From NCBI RefSeq assembly GCF_042429435.1, contig NZ_JBHMAF010000108.1: a stretch of DNA of 64,000 nt. The stretch is one strand, 5' to 3'. The translations under genes were made by a program, and so were the position numbers. The DNA comes from Ectobacillus funiculus (GTDB lineage Bacteria; Bacillota; Bacilli; Bacillales; Bacillaceae_G). Under the pieces are notes generated by a model. That model was not told the DNA's origin and searched no databases. It saw nothing but the letters and a program-made list of their open reading frames with translations. Numbering within the stretch: position 1 is the stretch's first letter; each line of letters opens with the position of its first letter. Shown one piece after another: positions 53,100 to 62,640 of this stretch.

Positions 53100-53173
53100 G
53101 CGGGTGTAGTTTAATGGTAGAACTTCAGCCTTCCAAGCTGATAGCGTGGGTTCGATTCCCATCACCCGCTCCA
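53100..53173 (+). tRNA. tRNA-Gly (anticodon TCC)
   Basis: 74 nt with encoded CCA. Acceptor arms GCGGGTG / CACCCGC, T-loop GGTTCGATTCC, anticodon loop CTTCCAA. Confidence 0.97.
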
Positions 53174-53185
53174 ATAATTTTATAT

Positions 53186-53259
<74 letters not shown>

Positions 53260-53392
53260 CTTCATAAGATGCGTGTAAGTCGCATCACATTAACCTCTTA
53301 TATCGTTTAGTGAAACGGTCAGTATAACGGTCATGTAAGAAATTACACCTGTTATTGGCTTTCATACTAAACGGTGTAGGAGGTTTTTTACG

Positions 53393-54400
53393 TTGACTAA
53401 AAAGAAGGGTTTGCTTGAGGTTAAAGTGGATGTAAAGGATTTATTAGGTGGAACTCAGAACAGTAGTTTAAACACTCCAAAAGGGAAGGAGAAACTAATT
53501 ACTGTACCATCTAACTCCATACTGATTACAGATGCCTTAGATGTCATTACACGACAAATGAGGGTCAGTGGCTGCAGGAGTCGTACTATTAGCGATTATG
53601 TCCTTCACGTAGAGCATTTTCAGAGTGTTACAAAAGTGCGTTATGTTGCTGAGATTTCAGCCAATACAATTTATCATTGGTTAGACAGTATGGACGTAAG
53701 TAATCAAACAAAATTAACACGTTTAAAATGCTTGAAGGCATTTCTCTCACGTTGCTTTGACAATCGTTGGATTGAAATGAAGTTTTGGAAGACCATCAAT
53801 ATTAAGGTTGACCAAAAGGTAAAAGAAGGTGCTACAGAGCATGAGGTGAATGTCCTGCTCTCCTTGTTAGACTTAGGTAACTTCATACAGCTAAGAGACG
53901 CTGTAGCTGTCCTAGTGATGTTTAAAACAGGTATTCGTATTAATACATTGGTACAGCTTGAAGAACGACATATAGATTTTAGAAACAATGTACTAAATCT
54001 AGAAGGTAGCATAATGAAAAACCATCAGCAGATTAAGCTGCCTTTTGATGATATGTTGAAAAGGTTGTTAGAAGTGCTGATACAGCATAATGCGGTTATT
54101 AGGAGAGAATATGGTAAGAGCAATAGCTTATTGTTTATCACGAAGTACGGGGATGTTATCTCCAACTCACCAAATCATAACAATATTCAAAAACGCTTAA
54201 ACAAGTATGCTAAAATGTATGGTTTGAAAAATCTTAATCCCCATGCATTACGAAGGGGCTTTGCTAAGTCTTTGTTAGATAAAGGAGCAAATGTTGCTGT
54301 AATTTCTAAAGCGTTGGGGCATAGTGATATATCCGTAACAACTAAATACCTACATTTAGATGTTGATGAAGTAGTAAGTAACTTGCGTTCCTATTTATAG
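53393..54400 (+). CDS. Tyrosine site-specific integrase
   Basis: A 335-residue phage-type integrase. The N-terminal SAM-like DNA-binding domain (~50-145) precedes the catalytic domain. Visible catalytic residues are Arg in KTGIRINTL (~180), HALRRGFAK (~282) and LGHSDISVTTKYLHLD (His and nucleophile Tyr, ~305-320). TTG start with GGAGG nine bases upstream. Next to tRNA-Arg, it defines the left end of the island. Confidence 0.93.
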   Translation: MTKKKGLLEVKVDVKDLLGGTQNSSLNTPKGKEKLITVPSNSILITDALDVITRQMRVSGCRSRTISDYVLHVEHFQSVTKVRYVAEISANTIYHWLDSMDVSNQTKLTRLKCLKAFLSRCFDNRWIEMKFWKTINIKVDQKVKEGATEHEVNVLLSLLDLGNFIQLRDAVAVLVMFKTGIRINTLVQLEERHIDFRNNVLNLEGSIMKNHQQIKLPFDDMLKRLLEVLIQHNAVIRREYGKSNSLLFITKYGDVISNSPNHNNIQKRLNKYAKMYGLKNLNPHALRRGFAKSLLDKGANVAVISKALGHSDISVTTKYLHLDVDEVVSNLRSYL

Positions 54401-54464
54401 AACGTATGAAGCTAAACCTTTTGTGTCTAATCAACCTAGTTTAACTATAAATATCGGAGTATAG

Positions 54465-54491
54465 GGAGCAGTCTTATGACTGTTCTTTTTT
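54465..54491 (+). terminator. Terminator after the integrase gene
   Basis: Stem GAGCAGTC / GACTGTTC with loop TTAT, then six Ts. Confidence 0.88.
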
Positions 54492-54826
54492 GCTTTGGAA
54501 GGGGGCTATATTATCACGTTTTTAAGCCCTTCTACCATGGGAACAGGACATGGCTGCCTGACCTCCACGTCCTGAATGTGGTTTTGATACCGAGACGAGG
54601 GGGTGTTTCCAATTGCTGAGCCATCTGTCACATATAGAGTTGTTAACAGTAGTTAATAATATTCTGCTTTTATTAGTTTACGATTACCCCAAATTCCCCT
54701 TTTTATAGGTAATTCGTATTTGGGAAAAACATGGTTATAAAAACAGCATTTTGTTATAGTAAAAGGGAGAAAATCGCATTTATCAACATACATGGATGTA
54801 GATACAATTCAAATGGAGGAAAAAAC
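54492..54826. other. Non-coding leader region of the hsd operon
   Basis: Contains a segment TACCGAGACGAGGGGGTGTTT (54592) resembling one at about 61825, flanked by ATGGCT (54551) / AGCCAT (54622). Otherwise AT-rich; it must hold the hsd promoter. Confidence 0.4.
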
Positions 54827-56308
54827 ATGGAGAAATTGACGCTACAACAACTGGAATCTCACTTGTGGGAATCTGCGAACATACTACGAGGGAGTATTGA
54901 CTCTTCCGATTACAAAAATTACATATTTGGCTTGCTGTTCCTGAAACGCCTAAATGACGTGTTCGTAGAAACGGCAAAACGCATAGAGGAGGAAGAGGGA
55001 GATGATTACGGCTGGACTGACCGTGATGAGCATCAGTTTTTTGTTCCCGAAGGTGCAAGATGGGAAGATATCCGTTCTAAAACACAAGATATTGGAAATG
55101 CCATTAATACGGCATTTGAAAAGCTAGAAGATGAAAATGTATCGTTAAAAGGTGTATTAGTAACAATCGACTTTAATGATAAAGAGAAGTTGCCTGACAG
55201 ACTTTTATTGCAATTGATACAACACTTCTCTGCAATCTCATTAAGTAATGCAAGTCTGTCAGAGCCAGACATGCTTGGACGTGCATATGAGTACCTTATT
55301 AAGCAATTTGCCGACGATGCGGGGAAAAAGGGTGGAGAGTTCTATACACCAAGTAAAGTAGTAGAACTTATTGTGAAGCTTATAAAACCACAAGAAGGTA
55401 TGCGTGTATGTGACCCGACTGTTGGTTCTGGTGGGATGCTTATCCAATCTGTTGATTACATTAAGGAAACAGGCGGAAACCCTCGTAACCTCGTCTTACA
55501 TGGGCAAGAAAGAAACCTTAATACATGGGCAATTTGTAAGATGAATTTGTTACTTCATGGATTAAGCGACCATCGTATTGAGAAAGGTGACACGATTCGT
55601 GAACCTAAGCTACTAGAAGAAGGCGAACTTATCCTATATGACCGTGTTATCGCCAACCCACCATTCAGTTTAAAGAACTGGGGGCGTGAAGAAGCAGAGA
55701 GCGATGAATATGGACGTTTTCGCTTTGGATTACCATCAAAGAACGCAGGAGATTATGCTTTCATCCAGCACATGATTGCTACATTAAATCATGAAGGAAA
55801 AGCGGGAGTTGTTATGCCGCATGGTGTTTTATTCCGCGGAGGAGCAGAGGGAACCATTCGAAAGGGAATCATCGAAGAAGACTTATTAGAAGCAGTTATT
55901 GGTTTACCTTCAAACTTGTTCTATGGCACAGGTATTCCGGCGTGTATCCTTATTTTGAACCGTAATAAGCCAGAAGAGCGTAAAAATAAAATCTTCTTCT
56001 TAGATGCTTCTCAGGACTATCAAGAAGGGAAGAATCAGAATACATTGCGTGACCAAGATATTGAAAAGATTGTAGCAGCGTATGATAAATATGAAGAAGT
56101 AGATAAATATTGTCGTTCAGTAGGTATAGAAGAAATCCGTGAAAATGACTATAACTTAAACATTGCTCGCTATATCGATACAACAGAGGAAGAAGAGCAA
56201 ATTGATGTAGCTGTAGCAATAGCTGAACTTCGCAAGCTGGAGAAAGAGCGTGAGGAAGTTGAAATGGTTCTGTATGGGTATTTAAAGGAGTTGGGATACG
56301 GTGAGTGA
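54827..56308 (+). CDS. hsdM: Type I restriction-modification methyltransferase subunit
   Basis: A 493-residue adenine-N6 methyltransferase. HsdM_N domain (LESHLWESANILRG onward) then the SAM site DPTVGSGGMLI (Asp196) and catalytic ANPPFSL (Asn277). ATG 54827 has GGAGGA six bases upstream; the open frame extends 32 codons further without a ribosome binding site. Overlaps hsdS by 8 bases. Methylates host sites and is required for cleavage. Confidence 0.95.
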   Translation: MEKLTLQQLESHLWESANILRGSIDSSDYKNYIFGLLFLKRLNDVFVETAKRIEEEEGDDYGWTDRDEHQFFVPEGARWEDIRSKTQDIGNAINTAFEKLEDENVSLKGVLVTIDFNDKEKLPDRLLLQLIQHFSAISLSNASLSEPDMLGRAYEYLIKQFADDAGKKGGEFYTPSKVVELIVKLIKPQEGMRVCDPTVGSGGMLIQSVDYIKETGGNPRNLVLHGQERNLNTWAICKMNLLLHGLSDHRIEKGDTIREPKLLEEGELILYDRVIANPPFSLKNWGREEAESDEYGRFRFGLPSKNAGDYAFIQHMIATLNHEGKAGVVMPHGVLFRGGAEGTIRKGIIEEDLLEAVIGLPSNLFYGTGIPACILILNRNKPEERKNKIFFLDASQDYQEGKNQNTLRDQDIEKIVAAYDKYEEVDKYCRSVGIEEIRENDYNLNIARYIDTTEEEEQIDVAVAIAELRKLEKEREEVEMVLYGYLKELGYGE

Positions 56309-57545
56309 TTGGAGAAAGCTATCACTAAGCGACGTAATAGAGCGGTTCATTGATTATCGTGGGAAAACACCTCAAAAGATAGATTATGGAGTTCCATTAG
56401 TTACAGCGAAAATTGTGAAAAACGGAAAAATAGAAGAACCTAAGGAATTTATTGCTGAAAGAGATTACGATACATGGATGACAAGGGGAATACCTGAGTA
56501 CGGTGATGTTGTTATTACTACTGAAGCACCGATGGGGAAAGTGGCCCAACTAAAATTTAAGGGGAAGGTAGCACTCGCACAGAGAATCATCACTTTGAGA
56601 GGGAAATCAGACATTCTAGACAATACTTTCTTGCTGTATTCCCTACAATCAGAAGAAGTCCAAAATCAGTTATTTTTACAAACAACAGGAACAACTGTTC
56701 AAGGAATTAAAGCCTCGGAGTTAAAAAAGATAGAAATACTTTTGCCTCCGTTACAAGAACAACAAAAAATCGCAGACATACTTTGCTCTGTCGATGAAGC
56801 AATTGAAAAAACAGAAGCTATCATTGAGCAAACAAAAAAAGTAAAAAAAGGATTGATACAGCATCTTCTTACAAAGGGAATTGAACATAAGAAGTTTAAG
56901 AAAACAGAAATCGGAGAAATTCCTGCAGAATGGGAATTGGTAAGGGTTTCCGATTTAACTATAGAGCATAAACAGGGTTACTACACTAAGGATAATTACG
57001 TTGAAGATGGAGTTTATCTTATTCGTATTACAGATTTGAAAAATCCTAAAATTGATTTTTCTGTTATGCCTAAATTGGATATGGATGAGAACATATATGA
57101 ACAATTTAGAGTTGATAAAGATGACTTTTTGTTTGCGAGAAGTGGTGCTAGTATTGGTAGGTATGGTATTGTGATGGAGGATGACCCAAAAGCGATTTTT
57201 GCTTCTTATCTTATTAGATTTAAATTTAATAATCAACAGGTCAATAATAGATATTTTGGGTATTTTTACGAATCAGATGTATGTTGGAAACAACTAAAAT
57301 CAATAATTCAGGGAAGTTCCAACCCTAACATAAATGCAAATAACATAAAAAATCTGAAAATTGCATTGCCATCGTTAGATGAACAAAAACACATAGTAGA
57401 TATAATATTCTCAGTGGATGAAAAGATTCGTATAAACATGTTAATGTTACAAGAATTCCAAACGTTAAAAAGTGGTCTTATGCAATCCCTCCTCACAGGT
57501 GAAGTCCGTGTAAAAGTCGAGGGAAATGAGGTGACACAAGTATGA
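56301..57545 (+). CDS. hsdS: Type I restriction-modification specificity subunit
   Basis: A 414-residue DNA-recognition subunit with two target-recognition domains (about 3-150 and 200-380), each followed by a conserved coiled-coil helix (LPPLQEQQKIADILCSVDEA and LPSLDEQKHIVDIIFSVDEK), giving a bipartite recognition site. GTG start with AAAGGAG upstream. The target sequence cannot be read from the protein. Confidence 0.94.
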   Translation: MSDWRKLSLSDVIERFIDYRGKTPQKIDYGVPLVTAKIVKNGKIEEPKEFIAERDYDTWMTRGIPEYGDVVITTEAPMGKVAQLKFKGKVALAQRIITLRGKSDILDNTFLLYSLQSEEVQNQLFLQTTGTTVQGIKASELKKIEILLPPLQEQQKIADILCSVDEAIEKTEAIIEQTKKVKKGLIQHLLTKGIEHKKFKKTEIGEIPAEWELVRVSDLTIEHKQGYYTKDNYVEDGVYLIRITDLKNPKIDFSVMPKLDMDENIYEQFRVDKDDFLFARSGASIGRYGIVMEDDPKAIFASYLIRFKFNNQQVNNRYFGYFYESDVCWKQLKSIIQGSSNPNINANNIKNLKIALPSLDEQKHIVDIIFSVDEKIRINMLMLQEFQTLKSGLMQSLLTGEVRVKVEGNEVTQV

Positions 57546-60481
57546 ACTCTTCCGCAAATTGGAACGAGAAACAGCTTGTTGAGAACCGCATGATTGAACA
57601 ATTAAAGGAATTGGACTATGAACATCTTCATGGTCCTTCCCTTGATTTAGAAAGAGAATCAAGAGGTGAATTTATATTAAAAGAGCGTTTAAGCAAAGCA
57701 ATCCTGCACCTAAATCCTTGGCTTTCCAACACAAACCTAGCAAAGGTCATACGCTCCATTACTCACATTGAATCGACCAGCTTAATGGAAGCGAATCAAA
57801 AGTTCCATGAAATGATAGTCAACATGATTTCTGTTCAACAAGACCTTGGCAAAGGGAAAAAGAACCAAACAGTAAAACTCATTGATTTCGAAACACCCGA
57901 AAATAACGACCTCCTTGTGGTAGACCAATTTACCGTTAGCAACGCTCAAGGTAACATTCGCCCTGACCTTGTTATTTTCATAAATGGATTACCTCTTGTG
58001 ATTGTTGAATGCAAAAGTCCTATGTTGCCGCCAGATGAACAAATTGGTGAAGGTGTACGTCAGTTACAGCGATATCAAAACACACATGAGCAGCTATTCC
58101 ATTACAACCAGTTCATGATTGTTACAAGTAACGACCGTGCGAAAGCAGGAACGATTGGTGCAAAAGCACAGCATTATGGGGAATGGAAAGACCCGTATCC
58201 GAGGACAGTCGCAGAACTTGGAGTTTCTCCAACACCACAGGATATTTTAACAGCTGGTATGTTAACAAAAGAAAACCTGTTAGACTTAATTCGCAACTTC
58301 ATCGTATATGAGCCAGTAGAAGGTCGTACTATTAAAAAGCTTGCTCGTTATCAGCAATTTCGTGCTGTGAATAAAGCAATTGACCGTATTCTCCGTGCAG
58401 AAGACAAAATACAGCGTGGTGGTGTTGTCTGGCATACACAAGGAAGTGGAAAGTCTCTAACAATGGTGTATCTTGCAGTAAAGTTGCGACGTATCCAAGA
58501 ACTGCAAAATCCTACTATCGTCGTTGTAACAGACCGTAAAGATTTGGACGACCAAATCACAAATACGTTTCGTCGCTGTGGTTTTCCAAATCCGCAACAG
58601 GCTGAATCAGTTGCCCAATTGAGACAGCTGCTCCAACAAGGTGCAGGTTCTACTATCATGACCTTGGTTCAGAAATTCCAAGAGGATGCAGAAGCCAAAG
58701 AGTTTAAAAACCTTTCTACTGCTGAGAATATCTTCGTCATGATTGATGAATCTCACCGTTCCCAGTATGGTGGACTAGCGACCACAATGAAAAGTGCGAT
58801 GCCAAATGCTTGTTATTTAGCATTTACAGGTACGCCCATTGATAAAGAAGATAAGAGTACCAAGCGTACATTTGGACCATACATAGATAAATACACCATA
58901 GAACAAGCAGTAGAGGATGGAGCGACAGTACCTATTTTCTACGAAGCAAGGATGGTTGACCTTCATGTACAGGGAGATTCTTTAGACGAATTGTTTGAGC
59001 GACAGTTCCGAGAGTACAGTGAAGAAGACCGTGAACGAATTAAGAAGAAGTATGCTACAGAAGAAGCGATTATTTCTTCTTGCAAGCGGATTAAACGCAT
59101 TGTTTTAGATATGATTGAACATTACGAAACGCATATTCAACCAAACGGATTTAAAGCACAGGTTGTAGCGATTAGTCGTGAAGCAGCAGTCATTTATAAG
59201 GAGATGTTGGATGAACTAAGTAACTATGAGTCGAAGGTTGTTATGTCCGCAGGGCATAACGATAAGGAACATCTCCAAAAACATCATTTGTCAAAAGACG
59301 AAGAGAAAGAAGTCATTGCTCGTTTTAAGAAGCCAATGTCAGAGGATAAGTTATGCTTCATAATCGTGTGCGACAAGTTGCTGACAGGCTTTGATGCCCC
59401 AATTGAGCAGGTTATGTATTTAGATAAGGCAATCAAGGAGCATAACCTTCTGCAAGCTATCGCTCGTACCAATCGTACATATGATAAAAAGACGTATGGT
59501 TTAATTGTTGATTACTACGGTGTATCGAGGTTCTTAGAGCAAGCACTTCATATCTTCAATAAGGAAGATGTGCAGGGAGCGTTACAAAATATTGATACTG
59601 AAATACCAAGACTACAATCTCGTCACCGTTCTGCGATGCGTTTCTTTGATTACATTCGGAAAGATGACCTAGAAGCATGCCTACAAGCACTAGAGCCAGA
59701 GGATGTACGGAACGAGTTTGATACAGCGTTTAAACGGTTTTCACAAAGCATGGATATGGTCATGCCAAGTCCGAAGGCACACGATTACATAGCGGATTTA
59801 AAGTTTCTAGGAAAGGTACGGCAAGCTGCGAAGTCTCGTTATCGTATTGATGGCATGGATATCAGCGACTGCGGAGAAAAGGTAAAGCAGCTTATAGAAG
59901 AGCATCTTGCAGCAGTAGGCATTGATGTTGTTCACGAGCCAATCGATATTCTCTCGAATCGATTTGAGAAACAAATAGAGGAAACGAAGACTCCAGAAGG
60001 TAAAGCTGCTGAAATGGAGCATGCTATCCGTCATGAAATTCGAGTCAAACTGGAAGAAAACCCAGTGTACTATACATCCTTAAAAGAACGGCTTGAGGAA
60101 CTCCTTCAGCGACGGAGAGACCGTCAAATGGATATCGATGAGTTGTTGGAAGAATATCGCAATATGGTGAATGATATGCGGAGTACAGCACAAAAGGGTG
60201 AAGAGCAAGGCTTTACTCGTGAGCAATATCCGTTTTATCAGATGCTGGAGAAAGAAATGCCTCTATACGACGATATAGAGGATTTAAAAGCACTGACGCA
60301 TCTTGTTACGGATATTATTCAGCAAGAAGCAGTTGTGGAATGGACGAATAAAGAAGATGTAAAACGTGAAATGCGAAAGAAAATAAAAAAGCAACTGCGT
60401 GTAAGTCCTTGTCCAAAGGAAAAGTTGGAGAGCCTAACACAGCAATTGATTGACCTAGCAGCAGTCCATTACAGGAAATAA
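57542..60481 (+). CDS. hsdR: Type I restriction endonuclease subunit
   Basis: A 979-residue motor and nuclease. The N-terminal PD-(D/E)xK nuclease shows RPDLVIFINGLPLVIVECKS (~140-160). The helicase has Walker A TQGSGKSLTM (Lys304) and the DESHR box (~400), and FTGTPI (~428); C-terminal helicase motifs include LLTGFDAP and IARTNRTY. ATGA overlap with hsdS. It translocates and cleaves unmodified DNA. Confidence 0.95.
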   Translation: MNSSANWNEKQLVENRMIEQLKELDYEHLHGPSLDLERESRGEFILKERLSKAILHLNPWLSNTNLAKVIRSITHIESTSLMEANQKFHEMIVNMISVQQDLGKGKKNQTVKLIDFETPENNDLLVVDQFTVSNAQGNIRPDLVIFINGLPLVIVECKSPMLPPDEQIGEGVRQLQRYQNTHEQLFHYNQFMIVTSNDRAKAGTIGAKAQHYGEWKDPYPRTVAELGVSPTPQDILTAGMLTKENLLDLIRNFIVYEPVEGRTIKKLARYQQFRAVNKAIDRILRAEDKIQRGGVVWHTQGSGKSLTMVYLAVKLRRIQELQNPTIVVVTDRKDLDDQITNTFRRCGFPNPQQAESVAQLRQLLQQGAGSTIMTLVQKFQEDAEAKEFKNLSTAENIFVMIDESHRSQYGGLATTMKSAMPNACYLAFTGTPIDKEDKSTKRTFGPYIDKYTIEQAVEDGATVPIFYEARMVDLHVQGDSLDELFERQFREYSEEDRERIKKKYATEEAIISSCKRIKRIVLDMIEHYETHIQPNGFKAQVVAISREAAVIYKEMLDELSNYESKVVMSAGHNDKEHLQKHHLSKDEEKEVIARFKKPMSEDKLCFIIVCDKLLTGFDAPIEQVMYLDKAIKEHNLLQAIARTNRTYDKKTYGLIVDYYGVSRFLEQALHIFNKEDVQGALQNIDTEIPRLQSRHRSAMRFFDYIRKDDLEACLQALEPEDVRNEFDTAFKRFSQSMDMVMPSPKAHDYIADLKFLGKVRQAAKSRYRIDGMDISDCGEKVKQLIEEHLAAVGIDVVHEPIDILSNRFEKQIEETKTPEGKAAEMEHAIRHEIRVKLEENPVYYTSLKERLEELLQRRRDRQMDIDELLEEYRNMVNDMRSTAQKGEEQGFTREQYPFYQMLEKEMPLYDDIEDLKALTHLVTDIIQQEAVVEWTNKEDVKREMRKKIKKQLRVSPCPKEKLESLTQQLIDLAAVHYRK

Positions 60482-60518
60482 CTGGAGAAATGCAGAATAT
60501 TATTATAGATAAGTACAG

Positions 60519-60551
60519 GGAGGTATCTAAAAGAACAGATGCCTCTTTTTC
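60519..60551 (+). terminator. Terminator after hsdR
   Basis: Stem GAGGTATCT / AGATGCCTC (one mismatch) then TTTTTC. Confidence 0.85.
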
Positions 60552-60575
60552 TTTAGAATAAGGGGGGAGTTATCG

Positions 60576-60902
60576 ATGAGCGGTGAGTTTAGAGTACATA
60601 CTATCAAGGAAGAAGTTGTTATTGAAGCAAATCACAACCCAAATGGTACAGTAAAGTATCATGTATGCTATGGAGATGTAGACTGGGAAAGGAATGGTAA
60701 AAGCTTACGAACAGCTGTCTTTATCTTAATGAGTTATAACGGTAAAAAGAACTATCAAACACCAGCACATCTAACTTTAGACTCGGAAGGAATTACAGAT
60801 TTTGAGAAGGTGTATGAAGCATTAACCTATCTGCGAATGAAGTATTTAGTAAGCAAGAATTATGAGATAGAAGTTCATCCTCCCGCAGTTACTGTGAAAT
60901 AA
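60576..60902 (+). CDS. Hypothetical protein in the restriction island
   Basis: A 108-residue protein without signal or membrane segment, mixed alpha/beta by inspection (MSGEFRVHTIKEEVVIEANH start; FEKVYEALTYLRMKY late helix). Strong ribosome binding site AAGGGGGGAG before ATG and terminators on both sides support coding. I recognise no family; its place next to hsdR suggests a defence or anti-defence accessory, unproven. Confidence 0.7.
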   Translation: MSGEFRVHTIKEEVVIEANHNPNGTVKYHVCYGDVDWERNGKSLRTAVFILMSYNGKKNYQTPAHLTLDSEGITDFEKVYEALTYLRMKYLVSKNYEIEVHPPAVTVK

Positions 60903-60906
60903 GAAC

Positions 60907-60932
60907 AAGCCATCCTATGCGGATGGCTTTTC
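60907..60932. terminator. Bidirectional terminator
   Basis: Stem AGCCATCC / GGATGGCT then TTTTC; between convergent genes. Confidence 0.85.
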
Positions 60933-61663
60933 TATTCCAATGTTAACGTAGGACCATTTATCCGTAACCACTCTTTACGTTGTGCATAGTCGGGCAATAT
61001 CGAACCTACAAAATTCCAATACTCATTGCTGTGATTCATATATTTTAAGTGTGCCAATTCATGCACGAGTACATAGTCTACAATGGACATCGGTGACATG
61101 ATAATTCGCCAATTTAGATAGATATTACCCTCAGATGTACAAGTACCCCAACGCATTCTTTGTTCCTTTAGCTGCACATCATTAGGTGTAACACCCATCT
61201 TAGCACAGTATAGCTTTAATCGTGACTGTACCTTCGCTTTACCATGTTCAAGATACCAAGTCTTGAACAACTTGAGCAATTGCTGCCTCTTCCTAGACTC
61301 ATCTATTCCACGTGGAACATTTGCGATGAACTTGCCTCTTACAAAAGCTAACTGTGCTTTCTCTAGTCCTTCTTGTCTATATACTTTCAAACGATAATTC
61401 CGTCCCAAATATGTAAACTTTTCACCGCTGATGAATTCTTTTGGCAAAGGTGGTTCAGTTATCTCATTTACTTCTTTTAGCTTCTGGAGGATAGTAGGTG
61501 CTTTCTTCCGTACAATCTCCTTAATCTGCTCATCAGTAATACTTTTTGGGGCAATAAGCCGAATGCCTTCCATCCATTCAACAATAATAGATACGTCTTT
61601 TTTATCGTCGGCATATTCGATGTCGTACTCAATAGCTGTAGTTCCATATTGAAAAGTTGGCAT
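60932..61663 (-). CDS. YgjP/DUF45-type M48-like metallopeptidase
   Basis: A 243-residue protein. The C-terminal domain has RMRWGTCTSEGNIYLNWRI and the zinc motif VHELAHLKYMNHSNEYW (two His and Glu, third ligand His downstream). ATG 61663 has AAGGAG eight bases upstream. In many bacteria DUF45 peptidases sit beside type I restriction genes, as here; whether they control HsdR turnover is not settled. Confidence 0.88.
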   Translation of the reverse strand: MPTFQYGTTAIEYDIEYADDKKDVSIIVEWMEGIRLIAPKSITDEQIKEIVRKKAPTILQKLKEVNEITEPPLPKEFISGEKFTYLGRNYRLKVYRQEGLEKAQLAFVRGKFIANVPRGIDESRKRQQLLKLFKTWYLEHGKAKVQSRLKLYCAKMGVTPNDVQLKEQRMRWGTCTSEGNIYLNWRIIMSPMSIVDYVLVHELAHLKYMNHSNEYWNFVGSILPDYAQRKEWLRINGPTLTLE

Positions 61664-62159
61664 GCTATAACTCCTTCCCTTGCATATTACTATTTTAGAG
61701 ACAGGAGTATACTGATGCAACTGTAATTGCAGTTCTAGCTAGGTGTTGATTGTGTACACATCATTGTAGCTAATGAAGGATATAATACTCATGGAAGGAT
61801 AAGGCTGTACCTCATGAGGTTGGAAACTGGGACGGGGGTATTTTCAACGTCTCGTAGTCCTCTTATTACGGGAAGGGAAGATAGCACCTCTATCCACACA
61901 ATTCAGTGTACAAAAAATCTCCGATTCGATTCCGTTTTTTGATGCCTTTTAACCAGTAAAAATACTTCAACAGCAAGTATTTTCAAAGCGAATTTCGAAA
62001 CGTGTATATGCTATCAATTTTCCGTATCCTATGTAGTATGAAAAATGTTCCAGTACATGAACTGTGGGGAATCTATTGCCTGAAAAAATTGATAGTATTA
62101 TAATAATAGTAATAAACATTGAAATCAAAAATCTCAAACAAATAAACTATAAGGGAGTT
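61664..62159. other. Non-coding stretch with small dyads
   Basis: Contains palindromes TGTGTACACA (61751) and ACCTCATGAGGT (61809), a TATAAT (61781), and GGGACG (61829) / CGTCTC (61848) enclosing GGGGTATTTTCAA. No gene seen. The GGGACGGGGGTATTTTCAA part resembles 54592. Confidence 0.45.
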
Positions 62160-62301
62160 GAATCTACATGCAATCGCCTCTTAAGGAGGCACACTTATAT
62201 ATTTCTGTATGCCTATGATGTATTCATAGGGGTAGGCTAATTCATGCCTATATTTGACAGGGATAAGTGTGCTTTCTAACAGGGGGATTGTGTGTAGATT
62301 C
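62160..62301. repeat. Nested inverted-repeat structure of 142 bp
   Basis: Outer arms GAATCTACATGCAATC (62160) / GATTGTGTGTAGATTC (62286) pair at 14 of 16 positions. Inside are GCACACTTAT (62189) / ATAAGTGTGC (62263), perfect, and CCTATGA / TCATAGG (62212, 62224), TAGGC / GCCTA (62233, 62246) and GCCTC / GAGGC (62176). Looks like a structured RNA or a replication origin rather than a gene. Confidence 0.7.
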
Positions 62302-62367
62302 GCTCCTTTTTTGCGTTTTCTGGGGAGCGGCTAAGTAAGACAAGCTAAAGAAAAGGAGGGTGGAGTA

Positions 62368-62445
62368 ATAGTGCAAAATTTACACTACCTTAGTGAAAAA
62401 ATTGCACTAGGGGTAGTGCAAAGAATGTAAAAGGGTAGTGCGAAA
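62368..62445. repeat. Iteron-like repeats upstream of the replication-type gene
   Basis: Four related units: TAGTGCAAAATTTACACTAC, TAGTGAAAAAATTGCACTA, GTAGTGCAAAGAATGTAAAA and GTAGTGCGAAATTTGCC. The shared core is TAGTGCAAAATTTGCACTA, itself a dyad. Iterons before a Rep gene are the usual binding sites of a plasmid initiator. Confidence 0.65.
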
Positions 62446-62640
62446 TTTGCCTAATATAAAAGAAGGCATTAGAGGATTAAATAAGAGGAATAAATAGACA
62501 GGGTCGCTTACGCTCCTAGTCGCTTCGCTCCTTTCTATTCTATTTCTCTTATATCTCTCTATTGCAAACAGGGGATTAAGACTTAAGGAAGGTAATCATT
62601 ATGACCAACTCAATACAAACAAAAGAAAGCAGGCATAATG

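Noticed and set aside
53260..53392. A further tRNA or attachment repeat between tRNA-Arg and the integrase
   Set aside because: Inverted segments such as GTTTAGTGAAACGG are present but no cloverleaf and no copy of the tRNA 3' end.
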